From: VRUE01 sp963824215
GTDB taxonomy: Bacteria > Actinomycetota > Thermoleophilia > Solirubrobacterales > 70-9
Assembly: GCA_963824215.1 (NCBI GenBank)
Contig: CAWGOE010000004.1
Coordinates: 558,001 to 622,000, forward strand
Length of the DNA: 64,000 bases
Direction of reading: 5' to 3'
How positions within the stretch are numbered: position 1 is the stretch's first letter; each line of letters opens with the position of its first letter. Under the pieces are notes generated by a model that made no database searches, had not been told where the DNA came from, and saw only the letters and a list, made by a program, of their open reading frames with translations. Positions 34,778 through 44,086 of this stretch are shown one piece after another. The position numbers and the translations under genes were made by a program.

Positions 34778-35692
34778 TTACTCGGCGACGAATTCGTCGA
34801 GCAAGGCGTTAAAGCGTTCCGGTCGCTCCATCTGCGGAACATGCCCGGTGCGCTCGAACAGCTCCAGGCGCGAGTCTGGGACCAGGCGGTGGTAGCCGAT
34901 CGCCGCCTCGACCGGTACGACGTGGTCGTTGAGGCCCCAGACGACCAGGGTCGGGATCTCGATCTCGGTCAGGCGGTGGCGGCTGTCGTAGCCGCCGATC
35001 CCGCGGATCGCGTCGCCGAAGCCGGGACTCTGCAGCCCGGGCTCGATCTGCTCGCGCAGCAACTCCGGACGGATGCGGTTCGGGTAGTGAAAGACACGGC
35101 CGAAGGCGAACTCGCGGCCGCGAGGACGGTTCAGCCAGGCCCGCCGCGGGCCCGCCAGGAAGGGAAAGCTCGCTTCGAAAAGGCGGACACCCGCTTCCAG
35201 TCGCCGGCCCTCTGCCTCGGCGAAGCTGATCCCCGCCGCCGAGACCAGCACCAGCTTGTCGAAGCGGGAGGGCCGTTCGATCACCGCCTCGGTGGAGACG
35301 AAGCCGCCCATCGAGTTACCGACCAGCGCCGCCACCCGATCGATGCCGAGCTTCTCGCAGAAGTCGTGGATCAGCCGCCCGTAGGCGGGCATGTCAATTG
35401 GCCAGGACGGCATTGGGCTCTCGCCGAAACCGGGCAGGTCGAGTGCGATCGCGCGGTGGGTCTTGCCGAAGTGGGGGAGGTTCTCGAGCCAGTTCTGCCA
35501 GCAGCCGGCGAGGCCGTGGACGAAGAGGATCGGCTCGCCTTCGCCGATCTCGGCGTAGTTGACCTCGGCCCCCGGCAGCTGCACGCGGCGCAGGTGCTCG
35601 CGCCAGTCGATCTTCAGCCACTCGGGGTCGGGATTGCCGTAGTCGGTGGCGGGGAAGTTGACCGACCCGCTCATCACTGACGGGGAATCCAT
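34778..35692 (-). CDS. Alpha/beta-fold hydrolase
   Basis: 304 residues. Oxyanion region VHGLAGCWQNW near 57; nucleophile elbow GNSMGGF near 128; acid in VVWGLNDHVVP near 252; histidine in RTGHVPQMERP near 282. The triad is thus complete and the protein should be an active esterase, lipase or C-C hydrolase; substrate unknown. Its start overlaps the end of the neighbouring MTHFS-domain gene by one base, so both form a minus-strand pair convergent with ilvD. Confidence 0.88.
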   Translation of the reverse strand: MDSPSVMSGSVNFPATDYGNPDPEWLKIDWREHLRRVQLPGAEVNYAEIGEGEPILFVHGLAGCWQNWLENLPHFGKTHRAIALDLPGFGESPMPSWPIDMPAYGRLIHDFCEKLGIDRVAALVGNSMGGFVSTEAVIERPSRFDKLVLVSAAGISFAEAEGRRLEAGVRLFEASFPFLAGPRRAWLNRPRGREFAFGRVFHYPNRIRPELLREQIEPGLQSPGFGDAIRGIGGYDSRHRLTEIEIPTLVVWGLNDHVVPVEAAIGYHRLVPDSRLELFERTGHVPQMERPERFNALLDEFVAE

Positions 35693-36405
35693 CAGGCGTA
35701 GCCCATCCTTTCCAGAATCGGTATCTCGCGGATCTGCGGCGGCTGCAGGTGATCCCAGAGGATGCCGCGGGGACGTTCGTCGGTGCGCTCGACCTCGATC
35801 ACGGCGCGCGGCGTCGCGATCAGGTCGACGGGAAGGTCGTGCGAGACGACGGGCAGGTGACGGCGCATGATCTGAATCGGGTGCACGGTGGTGGCGATCG
35901 TCGTGTGGTCGTCGATCTTGCCGGCGTCGATCAGAATCCCGTACTCGAGGTCGTTGTAGCCGCCGCCCTTGCCGATCCTCGCGCCGCTCAGGTTGACGGC
36001 GACCGAGCCGGTGAGGACGAAGTCGATCTCAGGCAGGTCGTCGAGGGCGACAACGCGACCGTGCTTGAGCGCCCCCTTGATCGTCGCTGCCTCTTTCATC
36101 GCCGCTTTCGAGAGGCGCTTGGGGTCAAGCACGCGGAACGGGTGTGGGTCACGCAACCGCGGCACCGCCATGATCAGCGTCTTGCCCTCTTCCAGCGCCA
36201 TGCGGCGCGCCTGCGTCTGAGGGGAGTCCGGATTTGCCTTGATCGCCCGCGCCCGCTTCCAGAGACGGTGCCCGGCGAGCTTCTCGGCAGCTAGCCGCGC
36301 ACCGGCGAAATTCGGAATCCGACCCTCGGCGCCTGGAAAGCGAGAGACCCCCTCACGGTCCATCGCCTGCCAAATCTCCTTGCGAACCTCATCCTTGGAG
36401 CGCAC
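35692..36405 (-). CDS. 5-formyltetrahydrofolate cyclo-ligase family protein
   Basis: 237 residues. The conserved C-terminal phosphate-binding loop ARIGKGGGYNDLEYGIL near 140 and the central KTLIMAVPRLRDPHPF mark the MTHFS family, which converts 5-formyl-THF to methenyl-THF. This is the longer subtype seen in archaea and actinobacteria, whose activity is less certain than the short E. coli type. Upstream partner of the hydrolase; divergent from the transpeptidase gene, 54 bases apart. Confidence 0.85.
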   Translation of the reverse strand: MRSKDEVRKEIWQAMDREGVSRFPGAEGRIPNFAGARLAAEKLAGHRLWKRARAIKANPDSPQTQARRMALEEGKTLIMAVPRLRDPHPFRVLDPKRLSKAAMKEAATIKGALKHGRVVALDDLPEIDFVLTGSVAVNLSGARIGKGGGYNDLEYGILIDAGKIDDHTTIATTVHPIQIMRRHLPVVSHDLPVDLIATPRAVIEVERTDERPRGILWDHLQPPQIREIPILERMGYA

Positions 36406-36459
36406 AGTGTCGAAAGATATCCGTCAGAACGACCGGACCGTCTGCCTAAACTTTCCCGA

Positions 36460-37497
36460 ATGGGGCGTAAGACCAAAATCGCGATCGCAACCTGCGTCTG
36501 CTTGCTGGCGCTTGGCGCGGTAGCGGCCTACGCCTATGACAGCTCCCAGGACGACACGATCGCCGACGGAGTGACGATCGCCGGCGTCGACGTCGGCGGC
36601 ATGAACGCGAACGAAGCGGAGCGCGCGGTGCGCCGGCAGCTGCTGGCGCCGCTGCGTCACTCGCTCAAGGTGGGCTACGACGGTGAGAGCTGGACTCTTT
36701 CCGGCAAAGCGCTGAAGTTCCACGCTGACATCAACGGCGCGGTCGAAGAGGCGCTCGACGCTAGCCGCGACGGCAGTTTGCCGGAGCGAGTAGTTCGCTA
36801 CGTCAGCGGCGGCGAGGTCGACGAGAGCATCTCGGCCGACGTCACCTACTCGGAGCCCTCGATCAATCGCTTCGTCCGTGAGGTTGCCGGCGCGATCAAC
36901 AAAGAACCACAGGACGCCTCGGTCGAGGCCGGCGGCGCCGAACTGGTCGTGGTCCCGGCTGAGCATGGGCGCAAGCTGCGCGACAACCTGCTTACCCGTC
37001 AGCTCAACGCCGCGGTCCTCAACGCCAGCGCCGATCACACGATTGCCGCCCGCACCCACTCGACGGCGCCCGAGGTGACCGGGGAGGAGGTCGCCTCCGA
37101 GTACCCGACCTACCTGACCCTCGAGCGCTCGACCTACACGCTGCGGTTCTGGAAGGACCTGAAGCTGGCGAAGACCTACACTGTCGCGGTCGGCCAGGAA
37201 GGCCTGGAAACGCCGGAAGGGCTCTACCACATTCAGGACAAGCAGGTGGAACCCACCTGGCACGTGCCGGAATCGGACTGGGCCGGCTCGCTTGCCGGGC
37301 AATCGATCCCACCGGGGCCCTCGAACCCATTGAAGGCGCGCTGGATGGGGATCTACGAAGGGGCCGGAATCCACGGCACCGAAGAGACCTATTCACTGGG
37401 CACCGCCGCCTCTCACGGCTGCGTGCGGATGGCAATCTCCGACGTAGAAGAGCTCTACGACCTAGTCGAAGTGGGCACTCCCATTTACATCGGCTAG
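36460..37497 (+). CDS. L,D-transpeptidase (YkuD domain) with PG-binding domain
   Basis: 345 residues. An N-terminal membrane anchor (IAIATCVCLLALGAVAAYAY) places it outside the cell. A peptidoglycan-binding type-4 domain (about 35-200, opening VTIAGVDVGGMNANEAERAV) is followed by a YkuD domain with the catalytic HG...SHGCVRM motif near 322. Such enzymes form 3-3 cross-links in peptidoglycan. The signal may be a lipobox-free anchor. Confidence 0.92.
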   Translation: MGRKTKIAIATCVCLLALGAVAAYAYDSSQDDTIADGVTIAGVDVGGMNANEAERAVRRQLLAPLRHSLKVGYDGESWTLSGKALKFHADINGAVEEALDASRDGSLPERVVRYVSGGEVDESISADVTYSEPSINRFVREVAGAINKEPQDASVEAGGAELVVVPAEHGRKLRDNLLTRQLNAAVLNASADHTIAARTHSTAPEVTGEEVASEYPTYLTLERSTYTLRFWKDLKLAKTYTVAVGQEGLETPEGLYHIQDKQVEPTWHVPESDWAGSLAGQSIPPGPSNPLKARWMGIYEGAGIHGTEETYSLGTAASHGCVRMAISDVEELYDLVEVGTPIYIG

Positions 37498-37539
37498 CTG
37501 CTCGCAGGCACTCGAAGGCCCGCGGCGAATCTGATCCCG

Positions 37540-38427
37540 ATGACCTGGGACGAGGCGCTGGCCGCTTATGACCGTGACCTGCGGGCGCGGAGCATGGCTG
37601 AGCGGACTCGTAAGGCCTACGCGGTTGATCTCGGCCAGTTCGTCGAGTGGGCCGCTGCGAAGGGCTCGGATCCGGACGATGTCCGTCATCGTGACGTGCG
37701 GCGCTACGGCGCCGGGCTCTCATCCGGTGGAGCCGCCCCGACCACGGTCGCGCGCAAGCTGGCGGCGATCCGCGGCCTCTTCGACTTCCTCGTGCGGACC
37801 GAGCGGATCGGGCAGAACCCAGCCGACCTCGTCTCCAGCCCGAAGCGCGAAGAAAAGCTTCCGCGGGTCCTGAGCGGTGAGCAGGTTCGCTCGCTGCTCG
37901 AGCGGATCCCCGCCCGCTCGCCGCTGGAGCTGCGCGACAGGGCGATGTTCGAGCTGGCCTATTCCTGCGGTCTGCGCTGCGAGGAGATCGTCAACCTCGA
38001 CGTTGGGTCCTTCGACTTCGAGACCGAGCAGCTGCGCGTGCTTGGCAAGGGCTCCAAGGAGCGGCTGCTGCCGGTCGGCGAGCCGGCGCAGCGCGCGCTG
38101 CGCCGCTACCTGGACCGCGGTCGGCACGCGCTCGCGACCGAGCCGCGCGAGGCGGCGCTGTTCCTCTCCAAGAGCGGCAAGCGGCTCTCCAGCTCCGACG
38201 TGACCCGGCGTCTGGGCCTCTGGGTTCGCGAAGCCGCACTCGCCGCTGGGGTCTCGCCGCACTCTCTGCGCCACAGCTTTGCCACCCACCTGCTGGAAGG
38301 GGGCGCGGACCTGCGGACGATCCAGGAGCTGCTCGGTCATGCCTCGATTTCGACCACGCAGGTCTACACTCGTGTCGACGCGGCTCGCCTGCGGGAGGCC
38401 TATGCGGCGACCCATCCGCGCGCCTGA
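37540..38427 (+). CDS. xerD: Tyrosine recombinase XerC/XerD
   Basis: 295 residues. An N-terminal SAM-like DNA-binding domain (about 1-85) precedes the catalytic domain with R (SCGLRCEEIVNL near 150), K in LGKGSKER, HSLRHSFATHLL (H-x-x-R) near 248, GHASISTTQVYTRV (H/W...Y) near 270. Chromosomal-dimer resolvase by family; length and lack of extra domains fit XerC/D rather than an island integrase. It is 6 kb from the tRNA-Gly island. Followed by the WhiG-type sigma gene. Confidence 0.9.
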   Translation: MTWDEALAAYDRDLRARSMAERTRKAYAVDLGQFVEWAAAKGSDPDDVRHRDVRRYGAGLSSGGAAPTTVARKLAAIRGLFDFLVRTERIGQNPADLVSSPKREEKLPRVLSGEQVRSLLERIPARSPLELRDRAMFELAYSCGLRCEEIVNLDVGSFDFETEQLRVLGKGSKERLLPVGEPAQRALRRYLDRGRHALATEPREAALFLSKSGKRLSSSDVTRRLGLWVREAALAAGVSPHSLRHSFATHLLEGGADLRTIQELLGHASISTTQVYTRVDAARLREAYAATHPRA

Positions 38428-38471
38428 ATCCCAAAAGATGCCCCAGCGACCATAGAATCGAGCCGAATTCC

Positions 38472-39245
38472 ATGGAAACCGGCGTAAAAGAGGTGGAGCT
38501 ACGCGACTTGTGGCGCCGCTACAAGGACGATGGCGACAAAGCAGCGCGTGAGCGGCTGGTCGTCGCCTACTCGCCTCTGGTCAAATTCGTCGCCGGCCGG
38601 CTCGGCGCCGGGCTGCCCTCCCACGTAGAGGACGCCGACCTGATCTCTTACGGCTTGATGGGCTTGATCGGCGCGATCGAGCGCTTCGAGCCCGAGCGTG
38701 GGATCAAGTTCGAGACCTTCGCGATGACGCGGATCCGCGGCGCGATCATCGACGAGCTGCGCTCGCTCGACTGGGTGCCGCGCTCGGTCCGCTCCCGCGC
38801 CCGCGAAATCGAGGCGGCGCAGTCGAAACTCGAGCATGAGCTGCAACGGGCGCCGACCGAGGCTGAGCTCGCCGCCAAAGTGGGCCTTACCGAGGAAGAG
38901 CTGCAGACTTCGCTGCTGGAGATCGCCAACTCCTCGATCTACGCGCTGGACGAGCTCTGGACGATCTCTGACTCCTCTGGCGACTCGGTCTCGCTGCTCG
39001 ACACGATCTCCGACCCGCGCGCCGAAGACCCGCAGGAATCGCTCGCCAGCAATGAGATCAAGGACCGGCTCACCGAGTCGATCGCCGGCCTGCCCGAGCG
39101 CGAGCAGCTCGTCGTCGCGCTCTACTACTACGAGAATCTCACCCTGCGCGAGATCGGCGAGGTGCTCGGCGTGACCGAGTCGCGGGTCTCGCAGCTACAC
39201 ACCAAGGCAGTGATGCGGCTGAAGTCCTCGTTGCAAGAGGTCTAG
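38472..39245 (+). CDS. whiG: FliA/WhiG-type RNA polymerase sigma factor
   Basis: 257 residues with regions 2 (ADLISYGLMGLIGAIERFEPERGIKFETFAMTRIRGAIIDELR), 3 and 4 (LTLREIGEVLGVTESRVSQLHTKAVMRLK). Group-3 sigma factor. In Streptomyces WhiG starts sporulation; elsewhere the family drives flagellar genes. No flagellar gene is in the window, so the regulon is unknown. ATG 38472. Confidence 0.9.
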   Translation: METGVKEVELRDLWRRYKDDGDKAARERLVVAYSPLVKFVAGRLGAGLPSHVEDADLISYGLMGLIGAIERFEPERGIKFETFAMTRIRGAIIDELRSLDWVPRSVRSRAREIEAAQSKLEHELQRAPTEAELAAKVGLTEEELQTSLLEIANSSIYALDELWTISDSSGDSVSLLDTISDPRAEDPQESLASNEIKDRLTESIAGLPEREQLVVALYYYENLTLREIGEVLGVTESRVSQLHTKAVMRLKSSLQEV

Positions 39246-39266
39246 CGGCGTTCTAACCTCGTTTGC

Positions 39267-41354
39267 GTGCCGCACATGGCCGCAGACCGGATTCGTAATG
39301 TCGCCCTGATCGGGCACCGGGGCTGCGGTAAGACGAGCCTGCACGAGGCGCTGCTGTTCGAGGCGGGGGCGACGCGGCGGCTGGGCCGGGTCGAGGACGG
39401 CAGCACCGTCTCCGACTCAGAGCCCGACGAGCAGGCGCGTGGGATGTCGATCGGCGCCGCCGTCGCCGGCTTCGAATACGACGGCCGCGAGATCAACCTG
39501 ATCGACACGCCTGGCGAGCCGAGCTTCGTCGCCGACGCCGTCGCCGCCCTGCGGGTCGCCGATGCCGCGGTCGTCGTCCTCAGCGCCGTTGCCGGGGTCG
39601 AGGTGCAGACCGAGCGGCTCTGGCGACGCGCCGACGCAGAGGGCCTGGCGCGCCTCGTATTCATCAACATGCTCGACCGCGAGCGAGCCGATTTCTTCGC
39701 CGCGCTCGACTCGCTCAAGAAGGCCTTCGGACCGCACGTCGTCGCCACCGAGATCCCGATCGGCAGCGAGCACGACGTCCGCGGTGTGGTCGACCTGATC
39801 GATCTCGAGGCTTTCGTCTACGAGGGCACAGGTCAGGGAAACGCGACGCGGGTCGAGATCCCGGAAGCGCTTCACACCCAGGCGGAGGAGTACCGGGAGA
39901 AGCTGATGGACGAGGTGGCGGAGAACTCCGACGAGCTGATGGAGCGCTACCTCGATGGCGAGCAGATCGACCACGAGGAGATCGTCGCCGCACTCAAGCA
40001 GGGAGTTACCGCGGGGCGGCTCTTCCCAGTCACCTGCGGCGTCGCCACCCGCAACTTGGGCGCCAATCGGTTGCTCGGGGCGCTGGTCGAGGACCTGCCT
40101 TCGCCGGCGATGCGGGGGGCGGTGGGAGCGCTGGGCGAGGGTGGTGAGGCGATCGAGATCACTCCCGAGGAGGACGGCCCGCTCGTTGCCTACGTATTCA
40201 AGACGCTCGCCGATCCCTATGCGGGACGGATCAACCTGCTGCGCATCTACCGCGGCACCCTGCGCTCGGACTCGCAGGTCGTCAACGTCACCAGACACGA
40301 GAAGGAGCGGATCGGCCAGCTCGGCCGCCCGCTCGGCAGTGAGCTGAGCCCGGTCACCGAGCTGGGGGCGGGGGAGATAGGGGCGGTGGCGAAGCTGAAG
40401 CAGACCCAGGCCGGGGATGTGCTCAGCGAGGGCCAGGAGGAGATCGCCTTCCCGCCGCTCGATCTGCCGGCGCCGGTGATGGCGTTCGCCTATGAGCCGA
40501 AGTCGAAGGGGGACGAGGAGAAAGCGGCGACGGCGGTGCGGCGGTTGGGCGAGGAGGACCCGACGCTCGACGTCCACCGCGACGCCCAGACCGGCGAGCA
40601 GATAGTCGCTGGGCTGACCCAGATCCATATTGAGGTGATCGTCGAGCGGATGAGGCGCCGCTTCGGCGCCGAGATCGAGCTGCACCCGCCGCGGGTGCCC
40701 TACCAGGAGACGATTCGCCTGCCCGCCGAAGCGCATGCCCGCTACAAGAAGCAATCCGGCGGGCGCGGTCAGTTCGCCGACTGCAAGATCGAGATCGAGC
40801 CGGCGGAGGATGGAGCGGGCCTCGAGTTCGTAAACCGGATCAAGGGCGCGGCGATCCCGGGATCCTTCATCCCCGCGGTCGAGAAGGGGGTGGTGGAGGC
40901 GATGCGCCACGGCACCGTCGCCGGCTACCCGGTCAAGGGCGTGCGGGTGCGGCTCGTCGACGGCAAGCACCACGACGTCGATTCCTCCGAGATGGCATTC
41001 AAGGTCGCCGGCTCGATGGCTTTCCGGGAGGCGATGGAAGCCGCCGACCCGGTCCTCCTAGAGCCGATCGTGCGGCTCACCGTCAGCTGCCCCGCGGATG
41101 TCGTCGGCGAGGTGATCGGCGACCTCAATTCTCGGCGCGGCCACCCGCTTGGGATGGAACCGAAGGGCGCTGCGACCGAGGTCAGGGCCGAGCTGCCGAT
41201 GGCCGAGGTGCTCGAGTACGCGCCGGACCTGCGTTCGATCAGCGGCGGCCGGGCCGAGTTCACGGCCGAGTTCGAGCGTTACGAGCCCGTGCCGCAGCAG
41301 CTCGCCGACAGGATCGTTGCAGCGGCGGGTCAGGGCAGCGCGGCTGCCGCGTAG
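39267..41354 (+). CDS. EF-G-like translation GTPase (EF-G2 type)
   Basis: 695 residues with five EF-G domains. G1 GHRGCGKTS near 15; G3 DTPGEPSF near 80; the G4 motif reads NMLDRE instead of NKxD, as in the EF-G2 subgroup. Domain IV (YKKQSGGRGQFAD near 490) is intact. These paralogues lack a clear role in elongation; some act as ribosome-associated GTPases under stress. The main fusA is expected elsewhere with rpsL/rpsG. Start GTG 39267 or ATG 39276. Confidence 0.9.
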   Translation: MPHMAADRIRNVALIGHRGCGKTSLHEALLFEAGATRRLGRVEDGSTVSDSEPDEQARGMSIGAAVAGFEYDGREINLIDTPGEPSFVADAVAALRVADAAVVVLSAVAGVEVQTERLWRRADAEGLARLVFINMLDRERADFFAALDSLKKAFGPHVVATEIPIGSEHDVRGVVDLIDLEAFVYEGTGQGNATRVEIPEALHTQAEEYREKLMDEVAENSDELMERYLDGEQIDHEEIVAALKQGVTAGRLFPVTCGVATRNLGANRLLGALVEDLPSPAMRGAVGALGEGGEAIEITPEEDGPLVAYVFKTLADPYAGRINLLRIYRGTLRSDSQVVNVTRHEKERIGQLGRPLGSELSPVTELGAGEIGAVAKLKQTQAGDVLSEGQEEIAFPPLDLPAPVMAFAYEPKSKGDEEKAATAVRRLGEEDPTLDVHRDAQTGEQIVAGLTQIHIEVIVERMRRRFGAEIELHPPRVPYQETIRLPAEAHARYKKQSGGRGQFADCKIEIEPAEDGAGLEFVNRIKGAAIPGSFIPAVEKGVVEAMRHGTVAGYPVKGVRVRLVDGKHHDVDSSEMAFKVAGSMAFREAMEAADPVLLEPIVRLTVSCPADVVGEVIGDLNSRRGHPLGMEPKGAATEVRAELPMAEVLEYAPDLRSISGGRAEFTAEFERYEPVPQQLADRIVAAAGQGSAAAA

Positions 41355-41382
41355 GGCGGCGGGCCGTTGGTAACTTGAGCCG

Positions 41383-41931
41383 GTGAGCTCTGACGAGACC
41401 TGCGCGGTCTGCAACCGCACCATCCTCGCCGGCGAGCGCACCCGCAGCTACATGAGCCCGAAGGACGGGCCGCGCCTGGTCTGCGATCTCTGCCGCAGCC
41501 GCGCCGAGACGCTCGGCTGGGTCGATCCGGCTGCTCCCGGCGCGAACGTCGGCCGACGCCCTGCGCCGGAGGTCTCGGAGTCGCCGCGAGGGCGCCTGGA
41601 GCGCGCGGCCGTCCGCTTCAACGGCAGCGACGCCTCGCGCACCGTCGCCGGGCTCACACGGACGCTCGGCGATCCGCGGGTATCGATCGGCTCGGCCGCC
41701 GGCTCGCCCAGCGAAGTGCGGATCACGGTGGCCTGGGAGCTCGGCTGGTATCAGTGGGGGGTCGATCTCGGCGACGAGCTGCGCCCGGTCTTCCAGCTCG
41801 GCAAGGGTGATGAGATCGATCAGCTCGACGGTTCGGCGCGCCAGTGGAACGCGCGAGCTGAGGAAGGCGGCCGGATCGCGCTCGGCCTGGAGCGCCGCCA
41901 GCAGAGTCGCGACGGCGAGCCGGTCGGCTAG
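41383..41931 (+). CDS. Zinc-ribbon protein of unknown function
   Basis: 182 residues. The N terminus has two C-x-x-C pairs (CAVCNRTIL and CDLCRSRAE, residues about 7-37), a probable zinc ribbon. The C-terminal part (about 65-165) is mixed alpha/beta with ITVAWELGWYQWGVDLGD and no known motif. Similar small proteins are conserved in this neighbourhood in related actinobacteria as far as I recall, unnamed. The stop is directly next to the rnhA-like ATG, so it is likely cotranscribed. Confidence 0.7.
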   Translation: MSSDETCAVCNRTILAGERTRSYMSPKDGPRLVCDLCRSRAETLGWVDPAAPGANVGRRPAPEVSESPRGRLERAAVRFNGSDASRTVAGLTRTLGDPRVSIGSAAGSPSEVRITVAWELGWYQWGVDLGDELRPVFQLGKGDEIDQLDGSARQWNARAEEGGRIALGLERRQQSRDGEPVG

Positions 41932-42342
41932 ATGTCGTTGAAGCTGGTCGTCAACGTCGACGGCGGCGCCCGCGGGAACCCCGGGCCGGCCGCGATCGGG
42001 GCCGTGGTTCAGGATGCCAACGGCCAGATTCTCGAAGAGCATGGTGAGCGAATCGGTGTGGCGACCAACAACGTCGCCGAGTACCGGGCGCTGCTGCTGG
42101 GGATCGCGCGCGCCGCCAAGCTGGGCGCCGACGAGCTGGAGCTGGTCGGCGACTCGGAGCTGATCGTGCGCCAGGTCAAGGGCGAGTACAAGGTCAAGGA
42201 CGCGACGATGCGCGAGCTGCACGGTGAGGTGAAGCGAGCGCTGCGGCCCTTCGACAGCTGGTCGATCCGGCACGTGCGGCGCGAGCTCAACACAGAGGCC
42301 GACCGCCTCGTCAACGCGGTGCTGGACGGCGCGGAGGTATGA
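41932..42342 (+). CDS. rnhA: Ribonuclease HI family protein
   Basis: 136 residues. The RNase H fold's catalytic acids are visible: D in VNVDGGARGNPGPAA near 9, E in NNVAEYRALLLG near 47, D in LVGDSELIVRQVKGEY near 72, and D in NTEADRLVN near 124. Acts on RNA-DNA hybrids. With the frameshifted rnhB, the state of this gene matters for RNase H supply. Confidence 0.92.
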   Translation: MSLKLVVNVDGGARGNPGPAAIGAVVQDANGQILEEHGERIGVATNNVAEYRALLLGIARAAKLGADELELVGDSELIVRQVKGEYKVKDATMRELHGEVKRALRPFDSWSIRHVRRELNTEADRLVNAVLDGAEV

Positions 42343-42345
42343 CTC

Positions 42346-42843
42346 TTGGCTGAGCCGATCGATCCCCGGGTGGACATCGGTCATGTTCACCTCAAAGTCG
42401 CCGACCTCGACCGCGCACTTGATTTCTACTGCGGCGTGCTCGGTTTCGAGCTGCAGCAGCGGATAGGGGACGACGCGGCCTTCGTCTCGGCCGGCGACTA
42501 CCACCACCACATCGGCCTCAATACGTGGCACTCGAAGGGCGCTCCGCCTCCGCCCGCTCACAGCACCGGCCTCTTCCACCTTGCGATCCGCTACCCGGAG
42601 CGGCGCACCCTCGCCGATGCTGCGCGGCGGCTCTCGGCGGCGGGCATCCCGCTCGAGGGCGCCTCCGACCACGGCGTCAGCGAGGCGCTCTACCTGAGCG
42701 ATCCCGACGGCAACGGCATCGAGCTTTACTGGGACCGGCCGCGCGAGCAGTGGCCACGCTCGCCTGGTGGCGAGGAGATCGCGATGGTCACCGAACCACT
42801 TGACCTGCCCGATCTCCTCACCGAGCTCGACTCTGACGCCTAA
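42346..42843 (+). CDS. VOC/glyoxalase-superfamily dioxygenase-like protein
   Basis: 165 residues with paired VOC modules and metal ligands H (IGHVHLKV near 14), H (LFHLAIRY near 80) and E (GIELYWDRP near 126). The pattern matches CatE-like catechol-2,3-dioxygenases, but the substrate is unknown. TTG at 42346 is the start, 3 bases after the rnhA stop. Confidence 0.85.
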   Translation: MAEPIDPRVDIGHVHLKVADLDRALDFYCGVLGFELQQRIGDDAAFVSAGDYHHHIGLNTWHSKGAPPPPAHSTGLFHLAIRYPERRTLADAARRLSAAGIPLEGASDHGVSEALYLSDPDGNGIELYWDRPREQWPRSPGGEEIAMVTEPLDLPDLLTELDSDA

Positions 42844-43670
42844 GAGCCGAGGATGGCGCCCACCAGGTTTGGTTTGAAGGGCTCGGTGCCCTTCACCAAC
42901 TGCACCCCTCCGAGGCTCGTGTTGGCGCGCATGTAGGCGAGCGCCTTGCCGAGGTTGCTGACCCCGTTGGTGCCCGTCAGCGGCGCAATCTGCAGCGTGC
43001 TGAGCACCCCGAAAGCTTCACCCGAGCCGTTGAAGAAGCCGCTGCCCGAGTCGCCAGGGATGCCAGGGGTCAGGGTGATCACGATGTGACTCCAGCCACC
43101 GCCTTCGTTCTGGACGACGACACCCTGCTTGGGACTGAGTTTGGTGACGCCGGCGCGTAGGGAGGAGTTGCCATAGGAGTAGACGGTCGAGCCGAGACCG
43201 CCAACTCCACCGACGCCGGTCGGCCCGCCGAAGCCGGGCACCGAGGGGTTGACACTGCCCACGTCAGTCGGATCGAGCCTGATCAGGGCGAAGTCGTTGA
43301 AGGCGCATGCGTCGGGACCGGTCTCCCCGTTCGCCTGCATCGTCAGCCAGGAGTTGTAGGCGAGGGTGCCCGGTTTGCTGGCGCCGGTCACTTCGACCGG
43401 CGTGCCGAGCGGCAGCGAGCCGCTGCTGCAGCCGTCGGTTTCGGTCTGCCCGCCGGTGCCGGAGCAATGGGCGGCCTGACCGAGGTACACACTGGCGCCT
43501 TCCTGGAAGACGAAGTTCGAGGTGCACTGCTCGCCTTCGGTGAAGACCTGCACGCCGGGGTGGATCGTCGCCGTTTTCGCCGGCGCCCAGGCCGAGGAGC
43601 TGGCGGGAACGATCAACGCAACCGACAGGGCCAGAACAGCAACGAGCACGGCGATCTTGCTTCGCTTCAC
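42840..43670 (-). CDS. Secreted trypsin-like serine protease
   Basis: 276 residues from the GTG at 43670, preceded by GGAGG; an upstream extension to 43709 lacks a ribosome site. Signal peptide IAVLVAVLALSVALIVPASSSA. The catalytic triad is visible: His in GQAAHCSG near 68, Asp in DFALIRLDP near 130, Ser in PGDSGSGFF near 207. Several cysteines may pair outside the cell. It ends convergently with the VOC gene, overlapping its stop by 4 bases. Confidence 0.85.
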   Translation of the reverse strand: MKRSKIAVLVAVLALSVALIVPASSSAWAPAKTATIHPGVQVFTEGEQCTSNFVFQEGASVYLGQAAHCSGTGGQTETDGCSSGSLPLGTPVEVTGASKPGTLAYNSWLTMQANGETGPDACAFNDFALIRLDPTDVGSVNPSVPGFGGPTGVGGVGGLGSTVYSYGNSSLRAGVTKLSPKQGVVVQNEGGGWSHIVITLTPGIPGDSGSGFFNGSGEAFGVLSTLQIAPLTGTNGVSNLGKALAYMRANTSLGGVQLVKGTEPFKPNLVGAILGS

Positions 43671-43832
43671 AGGAGCCTCCTTGGAAATTGCCGGGCGCAG
43701 CCGCGCCACTTGAGTGCCGAAAGCTCCCTACCCATTAATTAGTAGAGCAAACGAGCCGCTTACAATTCCCGCGCCCAGCAACCGGCCCCGCCAAGGCGAA
43801 GCCGACCCACCCGCCTATAATCCGCGACTGAT

Positions 43833-43906
43833 GCGGCTGTAGCTCAGCTGGCTAGAGCGTCTGCTTGCCATGCAGAAGGTCGAGGGTTCGAATCCCTTCA
43901 GCCGCT
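43833..43906 (+). tRNA. tRNA-Gly (GCC)
   Basis: A full cloverleaf can be drawn: acceptor GCGGCTG/CAGCCGC, D stem GCTC/GAGC, anticodon stem TCTGC/GCAGA with loop TTGCCAT (anticodon GCC), T stem GAGGG/CCCTT with TTCGAAT loop, discriminator T. CCA is not encoded. A perfect TATAAT lies at 43816-43821. Its 3' half is repeated at 51986-52028, marking it as an integration site. Confidence 0.97.
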
Positions 43907-43907
43907 T
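43865..43907 (+). other. attL-like site, 3' half of tRNA-Gly
   Basis: The segment from the anticodon loop to two bases past the acceptor, matching the copy at 51986-52028 except at two positions (A and T here; T and A there), which pair with each other in the T stem. Confidence 0.75.
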
Positions 43908-44086
43908 TTTCGCGAATGCCCTGCACATGGGCGCGTTGGTTCCGGCGCGGGTCACCGAAACCAAATGGAACCATCCCCGCATTTCGGAGCGGATGCGGGC
44001 GGATTCACCCCAATTTTTTGCCGATTCCGCCTTGCATTTGGCCCCGCAGGCGAGGTAGCGGGCGGGCGGCGACGTACCCTTGCCCT
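43907..44086. other. Gap between tRNA-Gly and the DUF433 gene, no gene
   Basis: 180 bases with no supported reading frame. The part to about 43990 resembles the sequence after the attR copy (52029-52065 continued at 54293), e.g. CCCTGC.C.T.GGC..GTTGG, suggesting that both are versions of the tRNA's downstream flank. Confidence 0.45.

Noticed and set aside
37540..38427. Tyrosine recombinase as the integrase of the tRNA-Gly island
   Set aside because: It is 6 kb outside the island, beside core genes, and has the size and motifs of housekeeping XerC/XerD.
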